DNA of 64,000 nucleotides from Acetobacter sp. DsW_063 (GTDB lineage: Bacteria > Pseudomonadota > Alphaproteobacteria > Acetobacterales > Acetobacteraceae): positions 1 to 64,000 of the forward strand of contig NZ_JOPL01000017.1 of the NCBI RefSeq assembly GCF_002153745.1. Reading direction: 5' to 3'. Shown one piece after another: positions 44,516 to 53,473 of this stretch. Positions within the stretch are counted from its first letter, which is position 1. Each line of letters opens with the position of its first letter. A model generated the notes under the pieces. That model was not told the DNA's origin, did no database searches, and saw only the letters and a list, made by a program, of their open reading frames with translations. A program made the translations under genes and the position numbers.

Positions 44516-45175
44516 CTACCGCGCCTTCAGGAAAGATTCGATCCGACTGGCGACGGTGGCGGTGATCGTCTCCGGGCTGTCAACATCGGAGGATACACGA
44601 AGAAAACGCCCCGGCTCCGACGAAGCAACTGCGGCGAACCCTTCCGTCACCCGCAGGTGAAAAGACGGGTCAGCCTGCTCGTAACGATCGAGAGCAGCCA
44701 CACCGCCGGTTATGGCCGCCGTACGGGCCTCTATCCGGCGACGCCCTATGGCTGGAGCGACTTCAAACAGGATAGTGAGATCCGGGGCGAGCCCCACCTC
44801 GCGGCTCAGCCGCGCGATAAGGGCGAGAACGGCCGGGTCGGCGTGTCCTTGTCCATATCCTTGATAAGCCATCGTGGAGTCGAAAAAACGATCGCATAGA
44901 ACGATCCGTCCTGCCTCGATCGCCGGACGGATCACATTGTCGACGTGGTCGCAACGGGCTGCAAAGTGAGCCATGATTTCAGCCCGCAACGAAAACGTTA
45001 CGCCGCCGAACAACAGCAGTTCTCGCAATGCCTCCGCCGCAGGCGAGCCGCCGGGCTCCCGGGTCGTCAGTACGTCATATCCCATGCGGGTCAGAACCGG
45101 GGCCAAAGCGCGCAGTTGCGTAGACTTCCCCGCGCCTTCGCCTCCTTCCAGCGTGATGAAAACGCCCCGCGTCAT
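44516..45175 (-). CDS. tmk: Thymidylate kinase
   Basis: Phosphorylates dTMP to dTDP. Start chosen at ATG 45175 (219 aa), which has GGAG 6 nt upstream and places the P-loop GGEGAGKST at residues 11-19; a longer frame begins 7 codons earlier. Other motifs are the TREPGGSPAAEALR dTMP-site loop and DRFFDSTMAYQGYGQG. First gene of tmk-holB. The 270 bp up to dacC are AT-rich on the left side and probably hold the promoter. Confidence 0.95.
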   Translation of the reverse strand: MTRGVFITLEGGEGAGKSTQLRALAPVLTRMGYDVLTTREPGGSPAAEALRELLLFGGVTFSLRAEIMAHFAARCDHVDNVIRPAIEAGRIVLCDRFFDSTMAYQGYGQGHADPAVLALIARLSREVGLAPDLTILFEVAPAIGRRRIEARTAAITGGVAALDRYEQADPSFHLRVTEGFAAVASSEPGRFLRVSSDVDSPETITATVASRIESFLKAR

Positions 45176-45446
45176 TGCTGCTCCATTGCCCACCACACCA
45201 TCGAGGCCAGGTTCGTCCAGTTATTGTCGCCGCCTTTGAAGAGCGGTCGAATGAATTGACGGTAGATATTAATAAATTTATTTAAAAACAACTCGCTACA
45301 TACGTTTTCCAACAAAACACTTCACTGAATATGTCGCCAAAGAAAAAAGCCAATTGCAAATGGGGCGCGTTCAAAGTCATCTCACAAGGCGTCATTTTTT
45401 ATTTCAAAAACAACGCCATGCGCAATCACACCTCGACTGAATCTCT

Positions 45447-46787
45447 TCAGTGTCCGCCCAGCCCCAGGCGATAAGCGACACGCCCGCCAAACCCGAGCTT
45501 CCCCGTACCCTCACTTGCGATCAGTGGAACTGAGAGAGACGTCGCCGCTGACGGCTGGGGAGCGATCGGCGCCACACCACCTGCAACGGGCGCCGGGGTG
45601 GGCGCTGGCGGAACTGCCGCCGGCGCACCAGCGATCGTCACGGTCAGGCGCCCGATCTCCTGCCCGGCCGCAACCGGCGCGATCAACGGAGATGCATAAT
45701 CCACGCCGACCTGGACGCGAGATTGCCAGCCATGAGGCAGAACCATGGTGACGTCACGCGCCACAGCGACCGGCACGGTTCGCGCTTCGCCCATCCAGAC
45801 CGGCGCCTGATCGACGATCTGCCCCTTACGAACGATCGTCGCGGTTTCAAAATTCGCGAACGCCCATGACAAAAGGCGCTCTCCCTCATGCGCGCGCTCA
45901 TTCGAAGAGGCCATGCCATTCAAAGCCATGACGACACGACGGTCGCCGCGAAGTGAGGACGCACAAAGTCCGAAACCGCCAGCGTCCGTGTGTCCTGTCT
46001 TCAACCCGTCGGCCAGCCCTTTGTCGACCAGAACGTTACGGTTTCCTTGACTTATCTTGTTGAATTTAAAATCTTTTTCCGAAAAATAGTGATAATACTG
46101 CGGAAAATCCCTGATCAGATGCGTCGCAATGGTGGAAACGTCTCTCGCGGACATGTAGTGGCCTTCCGCAGGCCAGCCGGTCGAGTTCATGAAGTGACTG
46201 TTGGTCATGCCCAGCTTCGCGGCGGTGTCATTCATCAGCGCGACGAACTGCTCCTCCGACCCTGAAATACCCTCAGCCAGCACGATGCAGGCGTCATTGC
46301 CCGACTGGATGAGCATTCCTTGAATCAGTTCCTCGACCGCCACGCTTTCGCCGAGCGGCACGAACATCTTCGATCCCTGCATGCGCCAGGCGCGCTCGCT
46401 GACCGGCAGGGACTGGTCGAGCTTCAGCCTGCCGGACTGCAGCATTCCGAACACGACATAGGCGGTCATCATCTTGGTGAGGGATGATGGCGGCATCCGC
46501 TCGTCCGCCGCCTTTTCCATCAACACGATGCCGGAATTGAAATCGACGATGCACACCCAGCGGGCGACGGTGTCCACCGGTCCGATCGGCGTTGTCGCGG
46601 GCGCGCCGCCAGTCGCAACGACGGCGCCGGAGTCATCGGTCGCCTTCGACGCTGCGGGCTTGTGCGTCGCATGACCGCCACGACGCGGGTGCGCGGCCAA
46701 AGCCGCGTCAAGGTTTCCAGAAAGGCCGGAAACGCCACCGGCAAGGGCGGCTGCGCCGCTGGCGAGAAGTATGCGTCGGGTCTGCAC
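45447..46787 (-). CDS. dacC: D-alanyl-D-alanine carboxypeptidase (PBP5/6 type)
   Basis: Trims the terminal D-Ala from peptidoglycan stem peptides. GTG 46787 is preferred because AGGA stands 7 nt upstream; a TTG two codons earlier is too close. The N-terminus has RR then a hydrophobic segment, a secretion signal possibly of Tat type. Penicillin-binding motifs are SLTK (S102-K105), SGND in IQSGNDACIVLAEG and KTG in GLKTGHTDAGG. A PBP5-like C-terminal beta domain follows from about residue 325, then a Pro/Ala-rich region. It directly follows rlpA, with the ribosome site overlapping the rlpA stop. Confidence 0.94.
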   Translation of the reverse strand: MQTRRILLASGAAALAGGVSGLSGNLDAALAAHPRRGGHATHKPAASKATDDSGAVVATGGAPATTPIGPVDTVARWVCIVDFNSGIVLMEKAADERMPPSSLTKMMTAYVVFGMLQSGRLKLDQSLPVSERAWRMQGSKMFVPLGESVAVEELIQGMLIQSGNDACIVLAEGISGSEEQFVALMNDTAAKLGMTNSHFMNSTGWPAEGHYMSARDVSTIATHLIRDFPQYYHYFSEKDFKFNKISQGNRNVLVDKGLADGLKTGHTDAGGFGLCASSLRGDRRVVMALNGMASSNERAHEGERLLSWAFANFETATIVRKGQIVDQAPVWMGEARTVPVAVARDVTMVLPHGWQSRVQVGVDYASPLIAPVAAGQEIGRLTVTIAGAPAAVPPAPTPAPVAGGVAPIAPQPSAATSLSVPLIASEGTGKLGFGGRVAYRLGLGGH

Positions 46788-46796
46788 GTTCAAATC

Positions 46797-47744
46797 CTAT
46801 TCGACGACGATATGAGCGCCGGTTAACCCGATCGCCAGTGCGCGGTCCAGAGCAGCGTCCGCCTCGTCCACCCCGTTGAAAGGGCCGACGCGCACCGTCC
46901 AGGCCGGACCGCTTCCGACTGGACTGGGCCACACGGTTCCCCCAGCCCGAATCGCCTCCATCGAGGCGTAACGTCGCTGGGTGAAACGTCCAGTCTCTAC
47001 CCATAATCCACCCGGACGCGGAAATCCCTGTCGGTATGACACAGGGAATCGAGGCAAGGCGATTTCGCCCGTAACAGCGGCGCCAGACGCGCCGGTCCTC
47101 GGGTCGACACGCACGACGCCGGGTGCTGACGTCCCGGGCGGCGGCAGTTCTTGCCGCGTTACGGTCGCAACCGGCGCCGCCTGCAGCGCAAGCATGGGGC
47201 CGCCAGGCAGAGTTTCGGCGTATCCTCGGCTTGACGCCTCGATCTCCTCGACCTCCACGCGCGCGGGTCCGGCGCCCATGCCCAGCGCCGCCGCTGCGCG
47301 AGGCGTGAGCGAGATAAGCCGCCCCCGTCTGGCTGGACCGCGATCATCAAGGCGCACGTCGATCTCACGCCCATTTTCCAGATTGCGGACAGTGACGTCC
47401 ACGGGCAGTTGTAGCGTCGGGTGCGATCCCGCCATCGCCTGCGGATCGTAGACCTCGCCGTCGGCGGTTGTCCCGACAGGGCGAGCGTCAGCGTCCACCA
47501 GGGCGAGTCCCGTTTCCCGATAGGAAAACTCTTCTCGCGGGTACCGCCAAAGGCCGTCCGCCTGATAGGCGGCGCCTACGACGTAGTGCGGATGCGCAGT
47601 CGGCGGCGACGAGGCCTGACGGCAGGAGACCAGACCAAGCGCCGACGCCCCAAGGGCGCCGCTCAACCTCAGGCTCCACGCTCCTCGCCTTGCGGCATGT
47701 CGCGGCGCACCGGGCGCCCGCCGCAAAGCGCGAGCGGAAATCAT
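46797..47744 (-). CDS. rlpA: RlpA-like septal lytic transglycosylase with SPOR domain
   Basis: The protein has 315 residues. The long N-terminus ends in lipobox GLVSC with Cys41, so it is a lipoprotein. The double-psi beta-barrel spans about 75-160 (GLALVDADARPVGTTADG..., then VRLDDRGPARRGRLISLTPRAAAALGM, with the catalytic Asp in LDDRGP). The SPOR domain is at about 240-315 (GLWVETGRFTQRRYASMEAIRAG and TVRVGPFNGVDEADAALDRAL). SPOR binds denuded glycan at the division site. It is coupled to mltB by an ATGA overlap, giving a compact wall-remodelling operon with dacC. Confidence 0.9.
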   Translation of the reverse strand: MISARALRRAPGAPRHAARRGAWSLRLSGALGASALGLVSCRQASSPPTAHPHYVVGAAYQADGLWRYPREEFSYRETGLALVDADARPVGTTADGEVYDPQAMAGSHPTLQLPVDVTVRNLENGREIDVRLDDRGPARRGRLISLTPRAAAALGMGAGPARVEVEEIEASSRGYAETLPGGPMLALQAAPVATVTRQELPPPGTSAPGVVRVDPRTGASGAAVTGEIALPRFPVSYRQGFPRPGGLWVETGRFTQRRYASMEAIRAGGTVWPSPVGSGPAWTVRVGPFNGVDEADAALDRALAIGLTGAHIVVE

Positions 47745-48808
47745 GTCGTCATCAGGCCCATCAGACCGACGCCGAGCGCATAGTAGTCCGAGGGGTTGTA
47801 GCGGCGGATCACATCGAAATTGTGATAAACCATGAACGCCTCGCCGCCCGGCCCGTCAGGCCGCACGACAGCGCCAATAACGTCTTCATGCGAAAAACGA
47901 CCACCGTCCTGACGCCGCACTCCGGCCGCCATCCATTGAGCCAGCGAACGCTTATGCTCGCGCCCGATTTCCGCCTGCTGCAACGTGTCCGGCGCCTGAA
48001 TCGCCTGCCCCCACGGCTCGCCCGACAGCCAGCCACAGCGTGAGAGGTAGTTTGCGATAGACGACAAAACGTCAGGCACGCTCGTCCAGATATTTGCAGG
48101 ACCGGCGCCATCGAAAGAATGGGCGTAGCTCAGATAAGCGCTGGGCATGAATTGCGGCTGCCCCATCGCCCCTGCGTAACTTCCGACCATGCCGGATGGC
48201 GGGATGCCACGCTCGTTCAGTATTTTCAGCGCCTTGAGCAGTTCGGATCGGAAAAACGCGGCGCGGCGCCCGTCGAAAGCAAGCGTCGCAAGAGCGTCGA
48301 TGACGTTGAAATGGCCGGTCAGCTTGCCGTAGTAGGATTCGAGCCCCCAAATTCCCATAATCGGCGTCTCGTCTACGCTCAAGCGCGAGGAAACCTGCCC
48401 GATCAGCGACTGGTTTGTCGCGTAGGCCGCTTTTCCGGCGTCTATTTTTCCGGTGCTGAGCACTTTGGCGCGGTACTGCGCCCAGGTAAGCGTGAACTCC
48501 GGCTGGTGACGATCGAGTTCCAGCACCTTCGCATTCGGTCGTTGCGTCAGCGACAGGGCTTCGGTCACCAGCGACGACGACAGGCCCATGCCGACCGCCT
48601 GACTGTGGACCCCGGCAAGAAATGCTTCGTAGGCGCCCGCCCCGCCGGACGCCACTGCGCGATGAGCAACTGCCCGCGCCAAAACCGGGCGGGGCGCAAC
48701 AGACAGAGCCGCCACGCCACCCAGCAGGGCGCGCGAAACAGCCCGCCGTCCGGTTTGCTTGCGTGTTCCGGTTTGCTCAGGCGCGATGACAGGTTCGGGC
48801 GTGGACAT
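47741..48808 (-). CDS. mltB: Lytic murein transglycosylase MltB type
   Basis: The protein has 355 residues. A twin-arginine-like signal region (RRAVSRALLGGVAALSVA) is followed by the SLT 2 (MltB) domain. Catalytic Glu157 is in GIWGLESYYG. Other family blocks are GSYAGAMGQPQFMPSAYLSYA and DVLSSIANYLSRCGW. No lipobox is visible, so it is probably periplasmic. It cleaves glycan strands to 1,6-anhydro products and is first in a coupled set with rlpA and dacC. Confidence 0.94.
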   Translation of the reverse strand: MSTPEPVIAPEQTGTRKQTGRRAVSRALLGGVAALSVAPRPVLARAVAHRAVASGGAGAYEAFLAGVHSQAVGMGLSSSLVTEALSLTQRPNAKVLELDRHQPEFTLTWAQYRAKVLSTGKIDAGKAAYATNQSLIGQVSSRLSVDETPIMGIWGLESYYGKLTGHFNVIDALATLAFDGRRAAFFRSELLKALKILNERGIPPSGMVGSYAGAMGQPQFMPSAYLSYAHSFDGAGPANIWTSVPDVLSSIANYLSRCGWLSGEPWGQAIQAPDTLQQAEIGREHKRSLAQWMAAGVRRQDGGRFSHEDVIGAVVRPDGPGGEAFMVYHNFDVIRRYNPSDYYALGVGLMGLMTT

Positions 48809-48810
48809 CG

Positions 48811-49296
48811 TCAGTTTACTTCCGGACGCAGGCTACGGCGTTCAGAGACGCCGTACATGATGAAATGAACGAACGGATTGAGTTGCGCCGCGAGCACGTC
48901 GGGATTCGCTTCAAGATAAGCGTTGCAATCGAAGTGCGGGTTTGGGTTCCGTCCTTCCCGCCAGCCACACTCCATGAAATGCGTCGCGGGATCGACCCCA
49001 GCGGCCGCGACATCAGGGTAGTTCGCCGCATACCATTCCCGGTCGAAGTAGAACAATGCAGTCGGCATTCCGTCACGCTTCACGTCGGGCACAGGCGCAC
49101 CGTCAGCCGCGGCAGGCGCAAATCGCTTACCGCCGAATGCGGCTGGAACGCCTTTTCCGCGCGCCGTCTTCGGTTTCGGATCGAGTTTTGTGGTTGACGG
49201 CTTCTGCTTGAGGGCCTGGGCGGCGGAAGCGCGTGTATAGGAGCGCGAAGAGGTTCTGGATGTAGCGGATTTCAAAACATGATCCTGTCGCTGCAT
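48811..49296 (-). CDS. Unrecognised protein with tandem WYAANYPDV-type repeat
   Basis: The protein has 161 residues. The first ~75 are basic and Ser/Thr/Ala-rich. The last ~80 contain a repeated unit: YFDREWYAANYPDVAAAG...HFMECGWREGRNPNPHFD and then NAYLEANPDVLAAQL...HFIMYGVSERRSLRPE. The same repeat is found beside glycosyltransferase domains and in bacterial surface proteins, where it has no assigned function. It has no signal peptide. The stop lies 2 bp before the mltB start, so it may be the first gene of that operon. Confidence 0.7.
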   Translation of the reverse strand: MQRQDHVLKSATSRTSSRSYTRASAAQALKQKPSTTKLDPKPKTARGKGVPAAFGGKRFAPAAADGAPVPDVKRDGMPTALFYFDREWYAANYPDVAAAGVDPATHFMECGWREGRNPNPHFDCNAYLEANPDVLAAQLNPFVHFIMYGVSERRSLRPEVN

Positions 49297-49473
49297 TGCT
49301 CAGCGCGCCACCATGCAAGGAGCGCGCACCCGCTCTGTGTCCTCAAATTTATGGCGGAAGCGCGGCGACGCAGCAAGGGAGCGCACGGATCATGCGAGGG
49401 ATCGGCCTCTGGCGCCGCTCAGGTGCCCCGGCGACGATTGGCCAGTGAACGCCCGATCGTGCAAAGAGCGCGC

Positions 49474-50130
49474 ATGTCGCTTCCTTCCCTTTCTTCCTGG
49501 CTGGCCGTTTCTGTCCACGACCCGGCGCTGCAGGCCGTGGCGATTCTCCTGGCGACTTTTGTTCTTGAGGACGGTGCGACCCTGCTCACGGCGATCGCCG
49601 TTGGCGACGGCCTTATCGCATGGCCGCTCGCCCTTTCGGCGCTATATACAGGAATCATCATCGGCGACGCCGGTCTATACGGCCTTGGTCGCCTGGCGGC
49701 ATTCTGGCCGCGCGCACGACGTTGGGCGCCCGCGGAAAAGACTCGCCAGATGACAGTAATCACCGATGACTCACGCGGGTGGTCGGCCCAGATCAAAAAG
49801 CGATTCGCACCCAGCGCGCCGGAAGGTGGCGCTCTCTGGTGGCGCGGAGCCGCATTGTTCCGCGTGGTGTTCATCTGCCGGTTCATTCCCGGGACGCGTC
49901 TTCCCGTCTACACGGCGTCCGGGTTCTTCGGCGCAGGGTTCATCATCTTCATGCTGGCGACCGCGATCGCCACGCTGTTTTGGACAAGCGCGCTGTTTGC
50001 GCTATCGCTTCACGTCGGCAGACCCCTACTCGACGCACTGGGGCCATGGCGTTGGCTCGGCGTCATTGGTTTTCTTGCCGCGATTGTTTTTGTCGGTCGG
50101 CATATTTCTGGCGGCGGAAAACACGCCTGA
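49474..50130 (+). CDS. DedA-family membrane protein
   Basis: The protein has 218 residues from ATG 49474; longer frames to the left overlap the divergent gene. DedA/SNARE-associated family members are lipid flippases or transporters of the inner membrane. Visible features are an acidic helix VLEDGATLLTAIAVGDGLI, GDAGLYGLGRLAAF, and the basic family motif FICRFIPGTRLPVYTASGFFG, followed by two more helices. UPJ- or DedA-type proteins return undecaprenyl phosphate or phospholipids. It is followed 43 bp later by an ATP-grasp gene in the same direction. Confidence 0.85.
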   Translation: MSLPSLSSWLAVSVHDPALQAVAILLATFVLEDGATLLTAIAVGDGLIAWPLALSALYTGIIIGDAGLYGLGRLAAFWPRARRWAPAEKTRQMTVITDDSRGWSAQIKKRFAPSAPEGGALWWRGAALFRVVFICRFIPGTRLPVYTASGFFGAGFIIFMLATAIATLFWTSALFALSLHVGRPLLDALGPWRWLGVIGFLAAIVFVGRHISGGGKHA

Positions 50131-50173
50131 CGACGAGAACGTCGACGGATCGAAACACGATACGGATTTGCTC

Positions 50174-51355
50174 ATGACCTTTATGCCCCGCGCGCCCCGT
50201 GAGTTCGCAGCCTCCTCAGACGTTCCCGATTATGGGGTTCTGGCCACCCGCGCGTTTCAGGGCGAAGCGTCGCCAAAACAAGAGAGCCGTTCAGGAGCGG
50301 CTCGCGAAACCGGCGGACCGGTCAGCTTCTTCGAGTTCTGGCCCGGCTGGCTGTTTTATACGCCGATCGTCGCCTACTGGATCATGATGGGTTTGCGTTA
50401 TCGCGATTTTGGCCTGCCCACAGCAGCCAATCCGCGGATCGCGACTGGCGGGCTGTGCGGCGAGAGCAAGACATCCATTCTGGACATGGCCGGGCCAGTC
50501 GCACGCCCTTGGATCGCGCCTTACGTCATTCTCGACACGGATTCTGAGGATCTGAAGCGCGCGGAGGCTGCTCTGGCGTCGGCGTCCCTCAGCTTGCCCG
50601 TAGTGGTGAAGCCCGACATCGGATGCAATGGAACCGGGGTCAAGCTCGTGCGAACGCGGGAGGCGCTGGCCGACGCGTTGGCCGCCTTTCCTCGCGGCGT
50701 CCGCCTGATCATCCAGCGGCTGATCCCATACGAACACGAAGCCGGGCTGTTCTACATTCGCCATCCTGACGAGCCGACCGGACGCATCAGCTCCATCACA
50801 TACAAGGACGTGCCGTTTCTCACGGGCGACGGGGTTTCTACGGTCGAACAGTTACTGCTTTCCGATCCGCGCACCCGTCTGGTGCCGCACCTTTATCGCG
50901 AACGCCTTTCCGAGCGCCTGACCGAGGTGCTTCCCCAGGGCGCGGGACTTCCCCTGGTGTTCACCGGCAATCACTGCAAGGGATCTGTGTTCCGCAACGG
51001 CGCAACCGACATCACGCCCGCGCTCGTGGCTGCGCTCGATCGGATCATGACCGATATTCCGGACTTTCACTTCGGGCGTGTAGACGTGAAATTTGAGTCA
51101 GTCGATGCTCTCCGTCGAGGCGAGGGCTTCGAAATTATCGAGATCAACGGGGTCGGTTCAGAAGCGACGCATATTTGGGACGCCACCACTACGTTGCGGG
51201 AAGCCTACGCCACGCAGTTTCATCACTACGGCGAGAGCTTTCGGATTGGCGCGAAGAAGAAACGAGCCGGCTGGAAATCCTGCTCAGTGAGGGAAGGTGT
51301 AAGATTGTGGCGCGAGCAGCGCCGCCTGATGCGTTCCTACCCGCTTAACGATTGA
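50174..51355 (+). CDS. ATP-grasp family protein of unknown substrate, paired with dedA
   Basis: The protein has 393 residues from ATG 50174; the open frame extends left through dedA, but that part is shadow. An N-terminal hydrophobic segment (FWPGWLFYTPIVAYWIMM, about 55-72) leads into RYRDFGLPTAANPRIATGGLCGESK. The ATP-grasp core shows PVVVKPDIGCNGTGVKLV (ATP-binding Lys), FGRVDVKF and the metal-binding EINGVGSEATHIWD, like carboxylate-amine or D-Ala-D-Ala ligases. The product of ligation is not known. Membrane contact and the dedA partner suggest work on a lipid or envelope precursor; this is inference only. Confidence 0.75.
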   Translation: MTFMPRAPREFAASSDVPDYGVLATRAFQGEASPKQESRSGAARETGGPVSFFEFWPGWLFYTPIVAYWIMMGLRYRDFGLPTAANPRIATGGLCGESKTSILDMAGPVARPWIAPYVILDTDSEDLKRAEAALASASLSLPVVVKPDIGCNGTGVKLVRTREALADALAAFPRGVRLIIQRLIPYEHEAGLFYIRHPDEPTGRISSITYKDVPFLTGDGVSTVEQLLLSDPRTRLVPHLYRERLSERLTEVLPQGAGLPLVFTGNHCKGSVFRNGATDITPALVAALDRIMTDIPDFHFGRVDVKFESVDALRRGEGFEIIEINGVGSEATHIWDATTTLREAYATQFHHYGESFRIGAKKKRAGWKSCSVREGVRLWREQRRLMRSYPLND

Positions 51356-51716
51356 TTGTAATTAACTGATTTTATTGAACGATATTTTTAAAAATGGCCC
51401 ACTATTTAACGCGTCAAGAGACTCTCTACGGTTTGGCACGACATGCTCGTTTTGCCTAGACCGGATCCTGGCCCGCCTAAATTTTCCTATCAAAAAATGC
51501 AGGTAACGTCTTGATTTTCAATTATTTTAAATATCTTCGATTTGATAATCAAAAGTGCATCAAATATCCGCTTTGGTCCCCAAGGGAGGCCGTATAGCAA
51601 ATCCATGCAGTATCAGCTTCGCGTCCTATCAAACAAACGGCGATGCAAAACAGTATTTTCAATAAATTAGTTCGTTAGGTGATATCTCTTAGAAATCAGT
51701 TCATTTCATTTTCAGC
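51356..51716. other. AT-rich intergenic region between convergent ATP-grasp and MCE genes
   Basis: These 361 bp hold no supported gene. The composition is AT-rich compared with flanks, with A/T runs near 51390 and 51500. A dyad TTTGAT-A-ATCAAA lies at 51541-51553. No GC-rich terminator hairpin was found for either gene, although both end here. Confidence 0.5.
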
Positions 51717-52175
51717 TTAATCCGGCAAACCGCCGTTACCAAAAATGTAATTGCTCACCTGCTGCTCAAGACTCATGGGCTCACGTGTATTGGCAAGCAC
51801 GTCTCCGGCCTTGGTCAACACGGAGGAAGCGCCCGGTTCAATGATCAGGGCGTTGTCGCCCGACATCGTGGCGCTGCCCACCGAGAGCGTGCTGTCAGTC
51901 GGGAAATGCAAACGGTCGTCAACCTCAAACGCCACCTCCGCCATGGCGCTGGCGGGATTGAGGCGAATCGTATCGACGCGACCTACAGGAACGCCGGAAA
52001 TCATCACATCCGCCCCCGGGGCGAGGCCATTCGCCGAAATGAAGCGCGCAGAAAGAGGATAACGTTTTGCGCCGAAGTCAGTCTGCAGGCCATGCGCGTA
52101 GAGGGCGAATCCGGCGGTAAGTGCGATCACTGCCGTGCTAAACAGCAGCGGACCGCCTTTTCTGCGTATCGCCAT
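51717..52175 (-). CDS. mlaD: Short MCE protein (MlaD type), lone
   Basis: The protein has 152 residues, the usual size of MlaD: one N-terminal membrane anchor (LLFSTAVIALTAGFALYA) and one MCE domain (about 38-115: LSARFISANGLAPGADVMISGVPVGRVDTIRLNPASAMAEVAFEV, then GDNALIIEPG). In most bacteria mlaD sits with mlaF, mlaE and mlaC, but none of these is adjacent. It may serve a core Mla transporter encoded elsewhere, distinct from the degenerate MCE operon at 10.3-16.4 kb. Confidence 0.88.
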   Translation of the reverse strand: MAIRRKGGPLLFSTAVIALTAGFALYAHGLQTDFGAKRYPLSARFISANGLAPGADVMISGVPVGRVDTIRLNPASAMAEVAFEVDDRLHFPTDSTLSVGSATMSGDNALIIEPGASSVLTKAGDVLANTREPMSLEQQVSNYIFGNGGLPD

Positions 52176-52396
52176 CAGATGTCGTCCCCCTCGTCAAACC
52201 GACGCCAACGCGTCTCAGGGCGGAGTAAGCGTGAGCGTCCCCTTCGCCGTCAAGCGCCGCGCCACCCAGAATCGGCGCGCCGACAGGTATCGCTCTCTTT
52301 AAGGGCAGTCTAATACTTATGCCCGGCGGTCCTGCACGGAAGCGCCCCGGCGCGTAGACGCCGTGCCCATGAGACCCTCACAAACCGGATTGCCGC

Positions 52397-53248
52397 ATGA
52401 CGCTGATACAGGCCCTCGTGATCGCTATTCTCCAGGGGGCTACCGAGCTCTTCCCTGTCAGCAGTCTCGGGCATGCTGTTCTGCTTCCCGCGCTTCTTCA
52501 CTGGCCTTTCAACGAAAATGACGAGACGTTCCTCCCGTTCCTCGTGATGCTCCATCTGGGGACCTCGGTCGCGCTGTTCGTGTTCTTCTGGCGTGACTGG
52601 GCCGCTATTTTCCGCGGCCTTTTCGGGTTCGACAACGCGCAGCGACGGGTGGAGAGCCTTAAGATCATCATGTTGCTGGTCATCGCCACGATCCCGGCGA
52701 TTATCGTGGGCGGCCTGTTCGATCATCTTCTGAAGCATCTGTTCGGCGCGCCGCTTGCGGCGGCCAGCTTCCTGATCCTGAACGGATTGTTGCTGTTGTC
52801 CGTCGAACGCCTGCGTGGCCGGATTGGAGCGGATATTTCCGACCGCCCGATAGCAAGCCTGACCTCGCGCGACGCGCTGATCATCGGCTGTTTCCAATGT
52901 CTGGCCCTGTTCCCCGGCCTCTCGCGCTCCGGCGCGACGATCGCGGGCGGCCTGCTGCGCGGCCTGCATCATGACGTAGCGGCGCGTTTCTCATTCCTGA
53001 TGGCGGAGCCGGTCATTCTGGCGGCGACGGCGCATCAGGTGATGAAGATGCGCCACATGACCATCAGCCACGAGCAGATCCAGATCGGTCTGATCGCGGC
53101 GGTCGTCTCCGGAATCACCGCACTGATCAGCACGGCCGCGCTGATGCGGTATTTCCGCAACCATGACAACTGGGCGCTCGCGCCGTTCGCCTATTACTGC
53201 ATCGCGGTCGGTCTGGGTGCGCTGGCGATACTCGGCGGCGCGCTGTAA
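52397..53248 (+). CDS. uppP: Undecaprenyl-diphosphate phosphatase
   Basis: Recycles the lipid carrier of wall synthesis by dephosphorylating undecaprenyl diphosphate at the membrane. The protein has 283 residues and about eight helices. Both family motifs are present: GATELFPVSSLGH near the N-terminus (with catalytic Glu17) and PGLSRSGATIAGGL in the second half. ATG 52397 follows GATTGCCGC without a strong ribosome site. No neighbour shares its direction closely except the permease gene 226 bp later. Confidence 0.96.
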   Translation: MTLIQALVIAILQGATELFPVSSLGHAVLLPALLHWPFNENDETFLPFLVMLHLGTSVALFVFFWRDWAAIFRGLFGFDNAQRRVESLKIIMLLVIATIPAIIVGGLFDHLLKHLFGAPLAAASFLILNGLLLLSVERLRGRIGADISDRPIASLTSRDALIIGCFQCLALFPGLSRSGATIAGGLLRGLHHDVAARFSFLMAEPVILAATAHQVMKMRHMTISHEQIQIGLIAAVVSGITALISTAALMRYFRNHDNWALAPFAYYCIAVGLGALAILGGAL

Positions 53249-53473
53249 GACCTGCCACGCCGCGCAACGGCGACGTTTTCGTCCCGCCCGCTTCCGAGCA
53301 TGGCGTCGGACAGCGTCGTTCTTCGTTTGCACGTTTGTTCCTGTAGGATAACGTTCCGATGGGGCGCGGCGGCGACGTCGTGCGGACGGGGCTGACTCCA
53401 GTTCCCGTGATTGATGCGACCGCCACCCTGCAAAGCGGCGCTCTCGCGCATAGATGGAGACAAGTCGACGACC

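Noticed and set aside
49766-50173. Long 5' extension of the ATP-grasp gene through dedA
   Set aside because: The residues are shadow translation of dedA in another frame; ATG 50174 gives the natural protein.
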